In this document: one piece after another, positions 1-8,384 of the stretch
How positions within the stretch are numbered: position 1 is the stretch's first letter
How the letters are laid out: every line of letters starts with the position of its first letter
DNA from: Acidobacteriota bacterium
GTDB taxonomy: Bacteria; Acidobacteriota; Terriglobia; Acidiferrales; UBA7541
Reading direction: 5' to 3'
Length of the DNA: 64,000 nucleotides
Assembly (NCBI GenBank): GCA_013289715.1
Contig: JABCZJ010000015.1
Span: 62,001 to 126,000, forward strand
Translations under genes and position numbers: made by a program
Notes under the pieces: model-generated
Told to the model about the DNA's origin: nothing
The model's input: only the letters and a program-made list of their open reading frames with translations
The model's database searches: none

Positions 1-105
1 ACATCTATATTGTGCGAGCCTCAGACGGCGTGCGCGAGGCGCTGGAATAAGCAGGCGGGCCAAGCAGCCTGTGGGCACGACAATCATTTTTGCGGGGAGC
101 GTGTT

Positions 106-1140
106 GTGGCGTCGTTTGAATTCGAAAAGCAATCACACCGGCGCTTGAATCCGCTGACGGGAGACTGGGTGCTCGTTTCGCCCGGACGTACAGCGCGGCC
201 GTGGAAGGGCCAAACCGAAGCGGCGGCCCGGGAGAACGTGCCGGCCTACGATCCGCAGTGCTACATGTGTCCCGGGAACAAGCGCGCGAGCGGAAAACAC
301 AATCCGAATTACACCGGGACATTCGTTTTCGAAAATGACTACGCGGCGCTGCGGCCTGACGCCGAATCCCACGAAGAGAACGTTTCCGGATTGCTGGTGG
401 CGAAAGCCGAGCGAGGAAATTGTCGCGTCGTTTGCTTTTCGCCGCGGCACGATTTGACGCTTGCGAAGATGTCGAACGCCGAACTGCGCGCGGTGGTGGA
501 CGTGTGGATCGCGCAGTATCAGTTGCTGGGGAGCGAAGACGGAATCAATTCCGTCCTGATTTTTGAGAATCGCGGCGCCATGATGGGCGCGAGCAATCCG
601 CACCCACACGGGCAAATCTGGGCGAACGCCACGCTGCCGAACGAACCGGCGAAAGAGCAGGCGTCGTTCGCGGCGTACCAGCGGCAACATACATCTTGTT
701 TGCTCTGTGAATATTTGAAGATCGAAAAAGAAAAAAAGGATCGCTTCGTTTGCGAGAACGATGAATTCGCGGCGGTGGTGCCGTTCTGGGCGGTGTGGCC
801 ATTCGAGACGATCGTGATCAGCAAGCGGCACGCGGGGTCGCTCGAACAATTTGCAGAATCCGGGCGCGACGCACTGGCGGACATTCTGCATCGCGTGACA
901 GCGCGCTACGACAATCTGTTCGCGACTTCTTTTCCCTACTCCATGGGGTTTCATCAGCGTCCCAGCGACGGCGAGTTGCATCGCGAGTGGCATTTGCACG
1001 CGCATTTTTATCCACCGCTGCTTCGTTCGGCGGTGGTGCGGAAATTCATGGTGGGCTACGAACTGCTGGGGACTCCGCAGCGGGACATCACCCCGGAAGA
1101 AGCAGCGGGACGTTTGCGAGATGCGGGCGAGAGCCAGTAA
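106..1140 (+). CDS. galT: Galactose-1-phosphate uridylyltransferase
   Basis: Transfers UMP between UDP-glucose and galactose-1-phosphate in the cytosolic Leloir pathway. The N-terminal part carries the zinc-site motif CYMC and the C-terminal part a second CLLC pair. The catalytic HPHGQ lies in SNPHPHGQIW, and the family-typical HREWHLHAHFYPP follows near the C-terminus. The GTG at 106 is preferred because GGGGAG lies about 7 nt upstream. An upstream ATG at 10 would add 32 residues with no homology to the family. At about 344 residues the length is normal for the bacterial enzyme. No galK or galE is visible next to it, so operon context is unknown. The function call is secure; the start is likely but not proven. 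Confidence 0.93.
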   Translation: MASFEFEKQSHRRLNPLTGDWVLVSPGRTARPWKGQTEAAARENVPAYDPQCYMCPGNKRASGKHNPNYTGTFVFENDYAALRPDAESHEENVSGLLVAKAERGNCRVVCFSPRHDLTLAKMSNAELRAVVDVWIAQYQLLGSEDGINSVLIFENRGAMMGASNPHPHGQIWANATLPNEPAKEQASFAAYQRQHTSCLLCEYLKIEKEKKDRFVCENDEFAAVVPFWAVWPFETIVISKRHAGSLEQFAESGRDALADILHRVTARYDNLFATSFPYSMGFHQRPSDGELHREWHLHAHFYPPLLRSAVVRKFMVGYELLGTPQRDITPEEAAGRLRDAGESQ

Positions 1141-1150
1141 CGGCGCGTAT

Positions 1151-1501
1151 TTAACGGGCCTTGCGCTTGCGCCGTGGCCCCGCGCGTTTTTCCGCCGCGG
1201 CAGATTTGTGCGCCCAGCGGATCAGATCGCGCAACGCGTCGCTGGGAACACGCGCCACGCGAACCAGAATCCATTCGTAGTTGCGATAGTGATCGGTGAT
1301 GTAGTACGAGGCAGGATCGGCGGCCAGCAACTCTTCGCGCTGATCAAAATCGGTGCGCACCACCAGCGATTCGCCGTCCTGATGGAAGCGCAAGAACAGC
1401 GCGCCGCCCACGCGAAATCCGGGAGTGCCGTAGGACATGCCCTCTTCGACGTTATCGAGAGCCAGCGCGAATTTGCGAACGGCGGCGAAGGTGACGGCCA
1501 T
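1151..1501 (-). CDS. MmcQ/YjbR family protein
   Basis: A 116-residue protein of the MmcQ/YjbR (CyaY-like fold) family. The signature pattern is present: an N-terminal helix (FAAVRKFALAL), then the motif EEGMSYGTPGFRV, a LFLRF strand, and a terminal helix that begins near LRDLIRWAHKSA. The tail KRAGPRRKRKAR is strongly basic, which is common here and may contact nucleic acid. It converges with galT, with 10 bp between the stop codons. The family has a double-wing-like DNA-binding fold but no settled cellular role, so no specific function is assigned. Confidence 0.82.
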   Translation of the reverse strand: MAVTFAAVRKFALALDNVEEGMSYGTPGFRVGGALFLRFHQDGESLVVRTDFDQREELLAADPASYYITDHYRNYEWILVRVARVPSDALRDLIRWAHKSAAAEKRAGPRRKRKAR

Positions 1502-1618
1502 ATCCGGCGACTATACCTCTTCCATCTTTGATGTGACTGCGCAAAAATCTCTCCGTTTTGCCGGCTGCTTTCTCCAGAGTGGCGGTTGGAAACAGGCCGC
1601 AGGAAGCAATTTAGCGTG

Positions 1619-1647
1619 TTGCAATCAAATTGAATTTCCGGTATGTT
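1619..1647 (+). promoter_or_regulatory. Predicted sigma-70 promoter of Cys leader 1
   Basis: TTGCAA (1619-1624) and TATGTT (1642-1647) are separated by 17 bp. A start about 7 nt after the -10 box falls on the A of the leader ATG at 1654, so the leader ORF would be translated from a leaderless transcript. This agrees with the absence of a Shine-Dalgarno sequence there. Confidence 0.6.
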
Positions 1648-1653
1648 TTTTGC

Positions 1654-1746
1654 ATGAAACGCGCTTTACCAGAAAACACGTGTTGTCCCCAGTGCTGTAT
1701 GGCACGGGGACGTGTGTTTTCTGGCGCAGGGAGGCTGAAGAGCTAA
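1654..1746 (+). CDS. Cysteine-rich leader peptide 1 (30 aa)
   Basis: A 30-residue ORF that begins MKRALPENTCCPQCC, with Cys codons at 10, 11, 14 and 15, and ends at TAA 1744-1746. It has no ribosome binding site; the predicted transcription start coincides with its ATG. The Cys codons (1681-1698) lie in the apical part of a hairpin whose 11-bp base pairs CCAGAAAACAC (1669-1679) with GTGTTTTCTGG (1714-1724). An intrinsic terminator follows 30 nt after the stop codon, and then yezD and a porin gene. The layout matches a ribosome-stalling attenuator that senses Cys-tRNA supply. Peptide production and regulation are inferred, not shown. Confidence 0.75.
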   Translation: MKRALPENTCCPQCCMARGRVFSGAGRLKS

Positions 1747-1815
1747 GCATCCGGCCTTAATTCAGCAGAGCTGAATCCCACCGCCAGAGTTCTACTGGCA
1801 GGTGGGTTTTTTTTT
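1719..1815 (+). promoter_or_regulatory. Attenuator: antiterminator strand and intrinsic terminator 1
   Basis: The terminator hairpin pairs CCCACCGCCAG (1777-1787) with CTGGCAGGTGGG (1795-1806; one bulged A) and is followed by nine T (1807-1815). TTCTGGCG (1719-1726), in the 3' arm of the upstream leader hairpin, can instead pair with CGCCAGAG (1782-1789) inside the terminator 5' arm. A ribosome paused on the Cys codons at 1681-1698 would open the first hairpin and leave 1714-1726 free to antiterminate. A small hairpin (TTCAG-CAGAG-CTGAA) sits just before the terminator. Confidence 0.72.
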
Positions 1816-1886
1816 GCTTCCACGAACTGAAATCGGCGTCGTCGCGCGCCGCAAGCGAAAGATCGACGATGCCGGGAGGTAAGGGG

Positions 1887-2066
1887 ATGAGCGCCACCAG
1901 CATTACGGACTGGCAGAAGGGTTTGACGGCGGGCGAAGCAGAGTTGCTGCAGGAAGTAGCGCTCGCATTGCGCACCATTCGCTACGGCTCCGTAGTCCTC
2001 ACCGTGCATGACGGGCGGATCGTGGAGTTGAACAAGACAGAGCGAATCCGCAAGAGCGGAACGTAG
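1887..2066 (+). CDS. yezD: YezD-like small protein (DUF2292)
   Basis: A 59-residue protein with the DUF2292/YezD core: LRTIRYGSVVLTVHDGRIVELNKTER. This family is small, cytosolic and often encoded beside sulfate or sulfonate assimilation genes; its biochemical role is unknown. The start at 1887 is chosen because GGGAGG (1874-1879) lies 7 nt upstream. An in-frame ATG at 1869 has no ribosome binding site. It lies 72 nt after the T-run of attenuator 1 and 107 bp before the porin gene, so both are probably under the cysteine leader. Confidence 0.8.
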   Translation: MSATSITDWQKGLTAGEAELLQEVALALRTIRYGSVVLTVHDGRIVELNKTERIRKSGT

Positions 2067-2173
2067 CCCGAAAGAATGGCGGGCCCCTACCCCGGCACGG
2101 GGCGGAGCAAAGCGATTTACGATCGGCCGACCAGTCCACTGGAGGCGCGAAGCCAAAATCTCAGGAGGCTTCC

Positions 2174-4024
2174 ATGCCGAAACCCAGAGGACTGAAAACC
2201 AAGACAGCTGCCATTGCGTTCCTTGTATTGTTGAACTTTTTGACGATTACAGAACCAGCGCGTGCTGGCGCTACAGGTCGCGCCGTTGCAGGCGATGGCG
2301 ACGACAAGACTGCGGCGGATTCCACGAAGGACGGATCGAAATCAGCCGCGACTGCTGCGAGCGGCGCGCCGGGTGCGAATGCCGCCTTGGTGAATGAACT
2401 CCAGCAGCTGAAAGACACCGTGCAGGCGCAGGCGCAAAGGCTCATCGAGCACACGCAAGAACTGGAATCCGAGCGAACCGCGCTCCGCGAAGAACTAGAC
2501 CGCATCGCGAAACTCGAAACTGCGCTGCACGTAACCCCCGACATTTCGAAAGCGAATCCCGCGCCCGCTTTCGCAACGGCGACGCCCGCAGCGGCCGAAC
2601 CGCCGGATGCACACCTGATTCGTCCTCCGGATGCACAGGCACCCGAAAAGCGGCAAGTCAGCATCACTCAAGTGGAACACCCGCTTTCGTTCAAGATCGG
2701 AGCAGCGGACTTTACGCCCGGTGGGTTTGCGGACGTTACCGGAGTTTTCCGCAGCACCAACACCGGAACTGGGCTAGGCACGAACTTCAACAGCATTCCC
2801 TTCAACAATACGGTGCCGCAATCGCAGCTGACGGAATTTCGCGTCACCTCGCAGGCATCGCGCCTTTCGCTGAAAGTGGACGCGAACATCAGCGACTCGA
2901 CGTCGGTGACCGGCTACATCGAATCCGACTTCAACGGCTATCAGCCACCCAACGCGGAGCAGAGCACCAATAGCGACACATTCAGGCTGCGCTTGTTTTA
3001 CGCGGACGTGACGCACCACAAATGGGAATTCGTGGGCGGCCAGACGTGGTCGCTGCTCACTCCGAACCGCTACGGCCTTTCGGCGGCGCCGATTGATGTC
3101 TTCAGCACGCTGCGTCTGGATACCAATTACGTGGCGGGGTTGGTGTTCGCGCGGCAAGCGGGCTTTCGCGTGATCTATCACGCGACGGACTCGTGGACTT
3201 TGGGCGCTTCGCTGGAAAATCCGCAGCAATTCGTACCCAGCTCCGTGGTTTTTCCGGGCGGCACCGCGGGCATTTTTCCGGGACAGTTCGACAACGGCAG
3301 TGGCAGCACCAGCGCGACCAGCAGCAGCTCCAACGCGTTGACGCCGAACCTGCACCCGGACTTCATAGTGAAGACAGCCTTCGATTGGAAAATCCGCGAA
3401 CGGGCGCTTCACCTGGAAGCCGCCGGGCTGGTGCGCAGCTTCAAGGTGTACGAGAACTTGAGTACGCCGAGTTCGACGAACACGATCACCGGAGGCGGTG
3501 TGTCGCTGAATGCGAATCTGGAAGTTTTCAACGGATTCCATTTGATCGGCGATTCGTTCTACGGCGATGGAGTGGGGCGCTACATCGGCGGCCTCGGCCC
3601 GGATGTGATCGTGAAGCCGGATGGGACGCTTTCCGGAGTGCATGCAGGTTCGGGAGTGGCGGGATTTGAATGGCAGCTGAAGCCCAGCTTCATGGTGGAC
3701 GGTTATTACAGCGGCGCGTACTTCCAGCGGAATTTTGGCTTGCTGGCGTCCACGGCCACGCCTGCGCCCACGTGCGACGGCGTTTCCGGGTTCACTTGCG
3801 TGGGATTCGGATTTCCCGGGTCGGCCAACACCAACAACCGTGCGTATCAGGAGGAGACCATCGGGTTCATCCCCACGCTGTGGTCCAATCCGAACTACGG
3901 CAAGCTGCAGCTCATCAATAACTATTCGTATGTAGAACGCAGTCCTTGGTCGGTGCCCAGCGGGGCGCCGAAGAATGCGCATGTGGTGCTGGTCTACGTC
4001 GGGCTGCGCTATTTTATTCCTTAG
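2174..4024 (+). CDS. Outer-membrane porin with periplasmic coiled coil
   Basis: A 616-residue secreted protein. A signal peptide (residues 1 to about 32, ending near EPARA) is followed by a low-complexity Ala/Asp/Ser stretch. A coiled coil lies around residues 75-115 (LVNELQQLKD...REELDRIAKLE), and a long beta-barrel runs from about residue 175, with alternating aromatic strands and a final strand ending VYVGLRYFIP. This architecture is that of DcaP/trimeric-porin-like proteins. AGGAGG lies 6 nt before the ATG. Position behind yezD and the Cys leader suggests uptake of sulfate or an organosulfur anion; that substrate is an inference. It converges with tauE, 69 bp away. Confidence 0.78.
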   Translation: MPKPRGLKTKTAAIAFLVLLNFLTITEPARAGATGRAVAGDGDDKTAADSTKDGSKSAATAASGAPGANAALVNELQQLKDTVQAQAQRLIEHTQELESERTALREELDRIAKLETALHVTPDISKANPAPAFATATPAAAEPPDAHLIRPPDAQAPEKRQVSITQVEHPLSFKIGAADFTPGGFADVTGVFRSTNTGTGLGTNFNSIPFNNTVPQSQLTEFRVTSQASRLSLKVDANISDSTSVTGYIESDFNGYQPPNAEQSTNSDTFRLRLFYADVTHHKWEFVGGQTWSLLTPNRYGLSAAPIDVFSTLRLDTNYVAGLVFARQAGFRVIYHATDSWTLGASLENPQQFVPSSVVFPGGTAGIFPGQFDNGSGSTSATSSSSNALTPNLHPDFIVKTAFDWKIRERALHLEAAGLVRSFKVYENLSTPSSTNTITGGGVSLNANLEVFNGFHLIGDSFYGDGVGRYIGGLGPDVIVKPDGTLSGVHAGSGVAGFEWQLKPSFMVDGYYSGAYFQRNFGLLASTATPAPTCDGVSGFTCVGFGFPGSANTNNRAYQEETIGFIPTLWSNPNYGKLQLINNYSYVERSPWSVPSGAPKNAHVVLVYVGLRYFIP

Positions 4025-4093
4025 AACTGCAAATGTGCCCGCTGCGTCCCGCGAAGCATGGGGCGAAGCGCGCAGTACAATTTCAAATCGAGT

Positions 4094-4936
4094 TTAGAAC
4101 GTGGGCTGCGGTTCGAGTATTGAATCGGCGTTGCGCGCCGGGAGCGGCGCGGCTGCCGCTATCTTTGTGACGTTCACGGCGCGGTTCAGCAGCAGCGTGT
4201 GCGTGCCGCTCCAGATAAGCTGCAGTCCCGCGAAGATTGCGAGGGTGGCAACCGCGAGCTTTAATTTTCGCGCAGGCACCTTGCGAGCCAGCGCGCAGCC
4301 AACCAGCACACCGGGAATTCCACCAGCGAGGAATTGCGTGAGCACCGGACCGTTGATAGCGCCGAATTTCCAGTGGAACGCGCTGCCAAGGACCGCCAGC
4401 ACCAGGCCGAAAAGAATGTCCGTGCCGACAACCTCCGGAGGAGTCATTTCAGAATAATTCAGCAGCAGCACCGTGCCGAGCGCGCCTGCGCCGGCGGACG
4501 AAAACCCCGCTTCCACGCCGATGGGAAGCGCCAGCCAGGGAAGCCAGCGAGAATTCTGGCGCGCGAATCCCGGATTCTGCACCCGCGGAGCGAACGTGAT
4601 GCTCGAGGACGCCGCGAGAATCAGGCCGAGCAGGATCACGACGACCGGACTTCCCGAATCGTGGCTGAGCAAATGCAGCACCAAGGTGCCGACGACTAGC
4701 CCAGGTACCGCGCCTTGCACCAGCAGCCAGAGATAACGGAAATGAATGTGTTTGCCGAAAAGATAAAACGGCGCAGCGATCAGACGCAGAATACCGGCGA
4801 AGACGAAGGCCGTGCCTACGGCTGCATTGGCGGGCAGTCCGACGAGCAGCACCAGAGCCGGGACCGTGAAGCTGCCGCCGCCGATTCCGGTCAATCCCAC
4901 CGCGGCGGCGATCAGGAATCCGATCAGAACGTTCAT
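4094..4936 (-). CDS. TauE/SafE family membrane transporter
   Basis: A 280-residue polytopic inner-membrane protein. It opens with MNVLIGFLIAAAVGLTGIGG, typical of the first TauE/SafE half-repeat, and a second repeat carries VEAGFSSAGAGALGTV. About eight hydrophobic segments are visible. The family moves sulfite, sulfoacetate or related anions across the cytoplasmic membrane; direction and substrate cannot be read from sequence. The ATG at 4936 overlaps the cysH stop in an ATGA junction, so translation is probably coupled. It is the last gene of the cysDNH-tauE operon, which supports a sulfur-anion role. Confidence 0.85.
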   Translation of the reverse strand: MNVLIGFLIAAAVGLTGIGGGSFTVPALVLLVGLPANAAVGTAFVFAGILRLIAAPFYLFGKHIHFRYLWLLVQGAVPGLVVGTLVLHLLSHDSGSPVVVILLGLILAASSSITFAPRVQNPGFARQNSRWLPWLALPIGVEAGFSSAGAGALGTVLLLNYSEMTPPEVVGTDILFGLVLAVLGSAFHWKFGAINGPVLTQFLAGGIPGVLVGCALARKVPARKLKLAVATLAIFAGLQLIWSGTHTLLLNRAVNVTKIAAAAPLPARNADSILEPQPTF

Positions 4937-5634
4937 CGTTCCGCCTTCTCCGAAAAGGTGTGAATGCCGCATTCGAGTTTTTTTCCGCCCCAGCGGCCGG
5001 AACGCGGATGATTGGGATCGTCGGGTATCGTGGTGCAGGGCTGGCAGCCGATGCTCAGGTAACCCTCGTCGTATTGTGGCAGATAGCTGAGTTGATGCGC
5101 GCCCACGTAGTTCCAAACTTGTTTCCAACTCCAGTCGGCCAGGAGACTGACTTTCCACAGAGCCTTGCCGCTGGGCAAGCGATGCTGCTCCAGTATTTTG
5201 AGGTTTTTACGCGAAGGAGATTGTTCGCGACGCAATCCGGTGAACCAAATTTCGTAAGGCTCCAGAGACTGCATCAGCGGCTCGACCTTGCGCAGCTGGC
5301 AGCATTGCGTGGGATCGGACTGATAGAGGACGCCGAATTGCGATTCCTGTTGCGCGACGGTCTGTTGTGGCAGCACGTTGACCAGGTGGAGCTGCCATTC
5401 TTGGGCGATACGGTCGCGATATTCGTAAGTCTGCGCGAAGTGATAGCCGGTATCGAGAAACAGGACCGGGATTTCCGGAATTTCCTGGCGCAGCAGGTGC
5501 AGGACGACCATGTCCTCGGCCTGAAAGCTGCACGTGAGGCAGGCCTTCCGGCGATCGGAAGCCGAAAGCAGAGTTTCGAGCGCCTGCTCGAGAGGCAACG
5601 ATTCCAGGGTCTGCGAAATCTGTTCCAGTTCCAT
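4933..5634 (-). CDS. cysH: Adenylylsulfate (APS) reductase, CysH family
   Basis: A 233-residue thioredoxin-dependent reductase converting APS to sulfite in the cytosol. The PP-loop region is at TCSFQAEDMVVLHLL. The two cysteine pairs CC (CCQLRK) and CxxC (GCQPCT) that bind a [4Fe-4S] cluster are present, and this marks the APS-using rather than PAPS-using type. The C-terminal catalytic motif ECGIHT is intact. The start codon directly abuts the cysN stop and the stop overlaps the tauE start, so it is an internal operon gene. APS specificity agrees with the loss of a working APS-kinase site in the adjacent CysN. Confidence 0.92.
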   Translation of the reverse strand: MELEQISQTLESLPLEQALETLLSASDRRKACLTCSFQAEDMVVLHLLRQEIPEIPVLFLDTGYHFAQTYEYRDRIAQEWQLHLVNVLPQQTVAQQESQFGVLYQSDPTQCCQLRKVEPLMQSLEPYEIWFTGLRREQSPSRKNLKILEQHRLPSGKALWKVSLLADWSWKQVWNYVGAHQLSYLPQYDEGYLSIGCQPCTTIPDDPNHPRSGRWGGKKLECGIHTFSEKAER

Positions 5635-7386
5635 TTAGTTCACCTTGTCCGGCCGGCCGGAAGCGTTGTGAATGCGGAGCGACTCGAACCGGAGCAGGAT
5701 TTTTTCCAGCGCAGCCTGGTCGTCGGCGGGCAGATGCCCCGCAGCAAGGTCGAGGAAGTCATCCGCGGCCAGCGTGTTTAGCGCCTGCTTGGCCGACGAA
5801 TCGAGCGCAGCTGGGGAACAAATCAAGATCAGTCCGGCAGCCTGCGTTCCTCGCGCCAGCACCAGGAATTGTTCTGGCGAGTGGGCGTCGGCAGCGGTAG
5901 CCAGCAGAACTTCGTAGCCGCGCTGGAAGAGGGCGCGCTCCAGCAAGCTGGCCAGCACCAGGCGACCTTCCGCAAGAACAATTGCGGAGCGATGCCCGTG
6001 GCGCGTGAATCTTTCCGCAGCGGTTACGGGCGTTGGCGCGAGGGCTTGCGGGTGGAATTCGCTCGTCGAGGAGGGCGACGACGTTTCCAGCTGATTTTCG
6101 CCAAGCATTGCCGCGCCCACCGTGGCGTTCGAAAGCGGATCAATCAGGATGAAGCTGCCGGTCGTACGGTTGCGCTCATAGGGATCGAAAAACAACGGGC
6201 TGCTGGATTCGAACTCGACGGATGCGATGTCGTTCATCTCCAGCCGCTGTGCGGGCTCGTGTGCAAACGTGTGGACGTTGACGCGGTGCTGAATCGCGAC
6301 GGCCTGGGCGCGCGTAGTTCGCACAGTATGTTTCAGCAGATAACTCTTGCCCCGCTCAAGCGGCTGCCGATGAAGCCACACAACCATCGCTTGAAAATGT
6401 CGCGAAACGCGCGGAGAGCCGTGCGGCGAAACGAGCATGTCTCCGCGGCTGAGGTCAATTTGATCGGCGAGGCGCAGCGTCACGGACAGGGGATGAGTGG
6501 CTTCCGCGATTTCACCGTCGTAGGTGACGATGGAATGGACGCGCGTCCTTTGTCCGGAGGGAAGCGCGATCACCGCGTCGCCCGGACGAATCACGCCGCT
6601 GGCAACCTGGCCGGCAAATCCGCGAAACGCAGAGTCGGGTCGAATGACGTACTGAATGGGAAATCGCACCGCGTCGATCGACGCGGCGGGACGCAATGGA
6701 ACGGTTTCGAGATGTTCAAGAAGCGTCGGACCCTGGTACCAAGGCGTTCGCGAGCCGCTGCTGACGACGTTATCGCCTTCGAGCGCACTAATGGGAACGC
6801 TGAGGACGTTCGGAATGCCCAGCTGCGCAGCCAGCGTGAAAAAATCACTCTGCAGCTGGAGGAAAATATCCTCGCGGTAATCCACCAGATCCATCTTGTT
6901 CACGGCAGCCAGCACATTCGGAATTCCCAGCAGCGAAGCGATGTAAGCGTGGCGGCGAGTCTGCGGAAGCAATCCTTGGGTCGCGTCGATCAGCACGATG
7001 GCGAGATCGGCCGTGGAAGCCCCGGTGGCCATGTTGCGCGTGTACTGCTCGTGGCCGGGCGTATCAGCAATGATGAATTTACGGCGCGCCGTCGCGAAAT
7101 ACCGGTAGGCCACGTCAATCGTGATGCCCTGCTCGCGTTCAGCGCGCAGCCCGTCGGTAAGCAGTGAAAAATCAATCGGCCCGGCAGCGCGATTGATACG
7201 GCTTTTTTTCACAGCGGAAAGCTGATCTTCGTACACGGACTTGGAATCGTGCAGCAGGCGCCCGATCAGAGTGGACTTGCCGTCGTCCACACTGCCGGCG
7301 GTGGTGAAACGCAGCAGATCCTTCTGCAAATCGCGGTCCAGAAAGGCCGCGAACCTCTGCTGCAATTCCTGGTGGGCGGCGGGCAT
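5635..7386 (-). CDS. cysN: Sulfate adenylyltransferase subunit 1 with degenerate APS-kinase-like tail
   Basis: A 583-residue GTPase subunit of ATP sulfurylase. G-domain motifs are intact: GSVDDGKSTLIGRLL (P-loop), DTPGHEQY (G3) and NKMDLVD (G4). EF-Tu-like beta-barrel domains follow to about residue 430. A C-terminal region (about 455-575) resembles the APS kinase of CysNC fusions by pattern (LLERALFQRGYEVLLA), but at the P-loop position it reads VLAEGRLVLA instead of GxxGxGKST. It should therefore lack kinase activity. The gene lies 2 bp after cysD and abuts cysH. The GTPase call is secure; the tail homology is my reading. Confidence 0.93.
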   Translation of the reverse strand: MPAAHQELQQRFAAFLDRDLQKDLLRFTTAGSVDDGKSTLIGRLLHDSKSVYEDQLSAVKKSRINRAAGPIDFSLLTDGLRAEREQGITIDVAYRYFATARRKFIIADTPGHEQYTRNMATGASTADLAIVLIDATQGLLPQTRRHAYIASLLGIPNVLAAVNKMDLVDYREDIFLQLQSDFFTLAAQLGIPNVLSVPISALEGDNVVSSGSRTPWYQGPTLLEHLETVPLRPAASIDAVRFPIQYVIRPDSAFRGFAGQVASGVIRPGDAVIALPSGQRTRVHSIVTYDGEIAEATHPLSVTLRLADQIDLSRGDMLVSPHGSPRVSRHFQAMVVWLHRQPLERGKSYLLKHTVRTTRAQAVAIQHRVNVHTFAHEPAQRLEMNDIASVEFESSSPLFFDPYERNRTTGSFILIDPLSNATVGAAMLGENQLETSSPSSTSEFHPQALAPTPVTAAERFTRHGHRSAIVLAEGRLVLASLLERALFQRGYEVLLATAADAHSPEQFLVLARGTQAAGLILICSPAALDSSAKQALNTLAADDFLDLAAGHLPADDQAALEKILLRFESLRIHNASGRPDKVN

Positions 7387-7388
7387 GG

Positions 7389-8366
7389 CTAGAAGTAACC
7401 CTCCCGCTTCTTCAGTTCCATCGAGCCTTCTTCGTCGTGGTCAATCACGCGGTTCTCGCGCTCCGAGCGCCGGAAGGAAACCATCTCCTCGATGATTTTG
7501 GGAACGGTGTCCGCCGCGGAACGAATCGCGCCGGTGCATGGAACGCACCCCAGAGAGCGCATGCGGCATTGCACGATCTGTGTTTGTTCGCCCGGCAGCA
7601 GCCGGTCGCCCGGATAGCGCACGACGATCGATCCCCCGCGAATAACGACTTCGTGATCGCGCGCGAAATACAGCGGAACGATGGGGATTTTTTCGGCGTG
7701 AATGTAGAGCCAGATATCCAGCTCCGTCCAGTTCGAGAGAGGAAACACGCGAATGCTTTCGCCCTTGTCTATGCGCGAGTTGAAAATATTCCACAGCTCG
7801 GGCCGCTGGTTTTTCGGATCCCACTGGCCTTGCGCGTCGCGGAACGAATAAATACGTTCCTTGGCGCGCGATTTTTCTTCGTCGCGGCGCGCTCCGCCAA
7901 ACGCGGCATCGAATCCTCCTTCGGCCAGAGCGTCGAGGAGGGATTTCGTTTTCAGCAAGCCGCAGCATTTCTGTGTGCCCAGGGAGAAGGGATTGGCGCC
8001 TGCCGCGAGCGCTTCACGGTTCTGATGGACGATTAATTCCGCGCCGATGTGCCGCGCGTACCAATCGCGAAACTGAATCATTTCCGGAAATTTGTAACTC
8101 GTATCAATGTGCAGCAGAGGGAACGGAATTTTCCCGGGGAAAAACGCCTTCTGCGCCAGGCGCAGCATCACCGACGAATCTTTGCCGATGGAATAGAGCA
8201 TCACCGGCCGCGCAAACTCCGCCGCCGCTTCCCGCAGAATGTAAATGCTCTCCGCTTCAAGCGCTTTCAGGTGGCTGAGAGCGGCGAGCGCCACACGCGC
8301 GCTGTGCGGATGCGGGACCGCCGACCGTTCCGGTTGTTGCAGGACTTCTTCCGATGCAAAGCTCAT
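7389..8366 (-). CDS. cysD: Sulfate adenylyltransferase subunit 2
   Basis: A 325-residue catalytic subunit of ATP sulfurylase, forming APS from ATP and sulfate with CysN. The PP-loop motif is at YSIGKDSSVMLRLA. Family blocks are clear: LLHIDTSYKFPEMIQFRDW, FGGARRDEEKSRAKER and RSLGCVPCTGAI. The C-terminus ends EEGSMELKKREGYF, as usual. It is the first gene of cysD-cysN-cysH-tauE. Its start lies 23 nt downstream of the attenuator terminator hairpin and it has only a weak ribosome binding site (AGGGCGGG). Confidence 0.95.
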   Translation of the reverse strand: MSFASEEVLQQPERSAVPHPHSARVALAALSHLKALEAESIYILREAAAEFARPVMLYSIGKDSSVMLRLAQKAFFPGKIPFPLLHIDTSYKFPEMIQFRDWYARHIGAELIVHQNREALAAGANPFSLGTQKCCGLLKTKSLLDALAEGGFDAAFGGARRDEEKSRAKERIYSFRDAQGQWDPKNQRPELWNIFNSRIDKGESIRVFPLSNWTELDIWLYIHAEKIPIVPLYFARDHEVVIRGGSIVVRYPGDRLLPGEQTQIVQCRMRSLGCVPCTGAIRSAADTVPKIIEEMVSFRRSERENRVIDHDEEGSMELKKREGYF

Positions 8367-8384
8367 TTTTCCCGCCCTAAAAAC

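Noticed and set aside
133..1005. Long - strand frame opposite galT
   Set aside because: Compositional shadow: Arg/His-rich, no motif, no ribosome binding site, fully inside a recognised gene. The same holds for long frames at 2774-3982 (-), 5869-7167 (+), 11811-12650 (+), 23833-25008 (+), 38656-39348 (+) and 52288-53058 (+).
1560..1815. SAM riboswitch upstream of the sulfur genes
   Set aside because: The SAM-I core blocks were not found in either leader; Cys-codon ORFs plus alternative pairings explain the structure better.
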